6,192 nt of DNA from Bacillota bacterium (GTDB taxonomy: Bacteria > Bacillota > GCA-003054495 > Carboxydocellales > JAJZTU01), in assembly GCA_021848765.1 (NCBI GenBank), contig JAJZTU010000208.1, positions 1 to 6,192 of the forward strand. The letters are read 5' to 3'. Position numbers and translations under genes: made by a program. Position 1 is the first letter of the stretch. Each line of letters opens with the position of its first letter. This document shows, in pieces, positions 5,461 through 6,192 of this stretch. The notes below the pieces were generated by a model. The model searched no databases. It was not told the DNA's origin and saw nothing but the letters and a program-made list of their open reading frames with translations.

Positions 5461-6192
5461 TGGCAGGATTAGTCTATTTGGTGGGGGCGGGCCCCGGAGA
5501 CCCCAAGCTGATAACTGTTAAGGGCCTGGAGTGCGTCAAAAAAGCTGAGGTCATAGTTTATGACCGGCTGGCGAGCCCCAGGCTTTTATCCTATGCCCGC
5601 CCGGAAGCGGAACTTATTTATGTTGGCAAGGCCCCGGACCAGCATACCTTAAGACAGGGAGAAATCAATCAGGTCTTAGTAGAAAAGGCCCTGGCGGGAA
5701 AGGTGGTCACCAGGTTAAAAGGTGGTGACCCGTTTGTTTACGGACGGGGCGGGGAAGAGGCTGAAGCATTAATAGCCCATAATATTCCCTTTGAAGTAGT
5801 GCCCGGTATTTCTTCGTCGGTGGCTGTGCCGGCCTATGCCGGAATCCCCGTGACCCACAGGGATTTCACTTCCAGCTTTGCCGTAATTACCGGCAATGAA
5901 GACCCCAATAAAGGGGATTCCAGCATCGCCTGGGATAAAATCTCTACAGGGATTGGCACACTGGTATTTTTAATGGGTATGCGCAATCTCCCGCATATAG
6001 TGGAAAAACTGCTGGAGAACGGCCGCCAGCCGGAAACACCTATAGCCCTGATCAGGTGGGGAACCCGGCCGGAGCAGCAGACCCTGGTAGGCAGTTTAGG
6101 TACCATTGTAGAGCTGGCCAAAGAGGCTCAATTTAAACATCCGGTGATTATCATTGTTGGTGACGTGGTTAAACTGAGGGATAAACTAAAAT
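5460..6192 (+). CDS. cobA: Uroporphyrinogen-III C-methyltransferase, partial at the window edge (possibly a CobA-HemD fusion)
   Basis: The enzyme transfers two methyl groups from S-adenosylmethionine to uroporphyrinogen III to make precorrin-2. My translation gives 244 codons with no stop before the window ends. Motifs in order are VYLVGAGPGDPKLIT (5-19, methyltransferase glycine loop), VIVYDRLASPRLL (31-43), LKGGDPFVYGRGGEEAEAL (86-104), VVPGISSSVAVPAYAGIPVTHR (113-134) and TLVFLMGM (167-174). The last visible residues, IIIVGDVVKLRDKLK, match the usual end of the CobA domain, so nearly the whole domain is present. In many Clostridia this position encodes a CobA-HemD fusion of about 500 residues, but the window stops too early to tell. 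The ATG overlaps the hemC TAA by one base. GGAG at 5445-5448 is a modest ribosome binding site 11 nt away, consistent with coupled translation. The product supplies the precorrin-2 dehydrogenase encoded upstream. Confidence 0.93.
   Translation, partial: MAGLVYLVGAGPGDPKLITVKGLECVKKAEVIVYDRLASPRLLSYARPEAELIYVGKAPDQHTLRQGEINQVLVEKALAGKVVTRLKGGDPFVYGRGGEEAEALIAHNIPFEVVPGISSSVAVPAYAGIPVTHRDFTSSFAVITGNEDPNKGDSSIAWDKISTGIGTLVFLMGMRNLPHIVEKLLENGRQPETPIALIRWGTRPEQQTLVGSLGTIVELAKEAQFKHPVIIIVGDVVKLRDKLK

Noticed and set aside
5834..6121. 95-codon minus-strand open frame inside cobA
   Set aside because: It is antisense to conserved methyltransferase motifs and has no supporting signals.

Overview
The window is a compact, one-directional (+ strand) gene cluster for cytochrome c haem attachment and early tetrapyrrole synthesis. 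The base composition, strong GGAGG-type ribosome binding sites, a sigma-A-like promoter and the gene content point to a mid-GC Gram-positive anaerobe of the Clostridia (Peptococcaceae or Desulfotomaculum-like). That placement is inference from gene order and protein character, not from a database match.

Layout: positions 1-170 hold a dyad-rich leader, a good extended -10 promoter (TATAAT at 76-81) and a short 5' untranslated region. Next come resB (171-1562) and ccsA/resC (1589-2416), the two membrane halves of a System II cytochrome c synthetase. A 110-bp gap follows, the only sizeable one between genes, with a possible weak second promoter. Then come a precorrin-2 dehydrogenase (2527-3174), hemA (3143-4495, overlapping the previous gene by 32 bp), hemC (4525-5460), and the uroporphyrinogen-III methyltransferase cobA, or the start of a cobA-hemD fusion (5460 to the window edge, still open). 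No stretch over 300 bases lacks a gene.

How the genes work together: HemA reduces glutamyl-tRNA to glutamate-1-semialdehyde, the entry to 5-aminolaevulinate. HemC polymerises porphobilinogen to hydroxymethylbilane. CobA methylates uroporphyrinogen III to precorrin-2, and the dehydrogenase oxidises that to sirohydrochlorin, the branch point to sirohaem, cobalamin and, in many anaerobes, haem by the sirohaem-dependent (Ahb) route. ResB and CcsA carry haem across the membrane and attach it to CXXCH motifs of apocytochromes c. Cofactor supply and the main consumer of haem thus appear to share a transcription unit. HemL, HemB, HemD, a chelatase and any Ahb enzymes are not in the window and may lie downstream.

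All six genes belong to known families and have their diagnostic motifs. I found no evidence of an undescribed system. The points most worth a second look are the His/Met/Cys-rich C-terminal tail of HemA, whose coding sequence forms overlapping DNA palindromes just before hemC, and the dyad that sits immediately upstream of the operon promoter.
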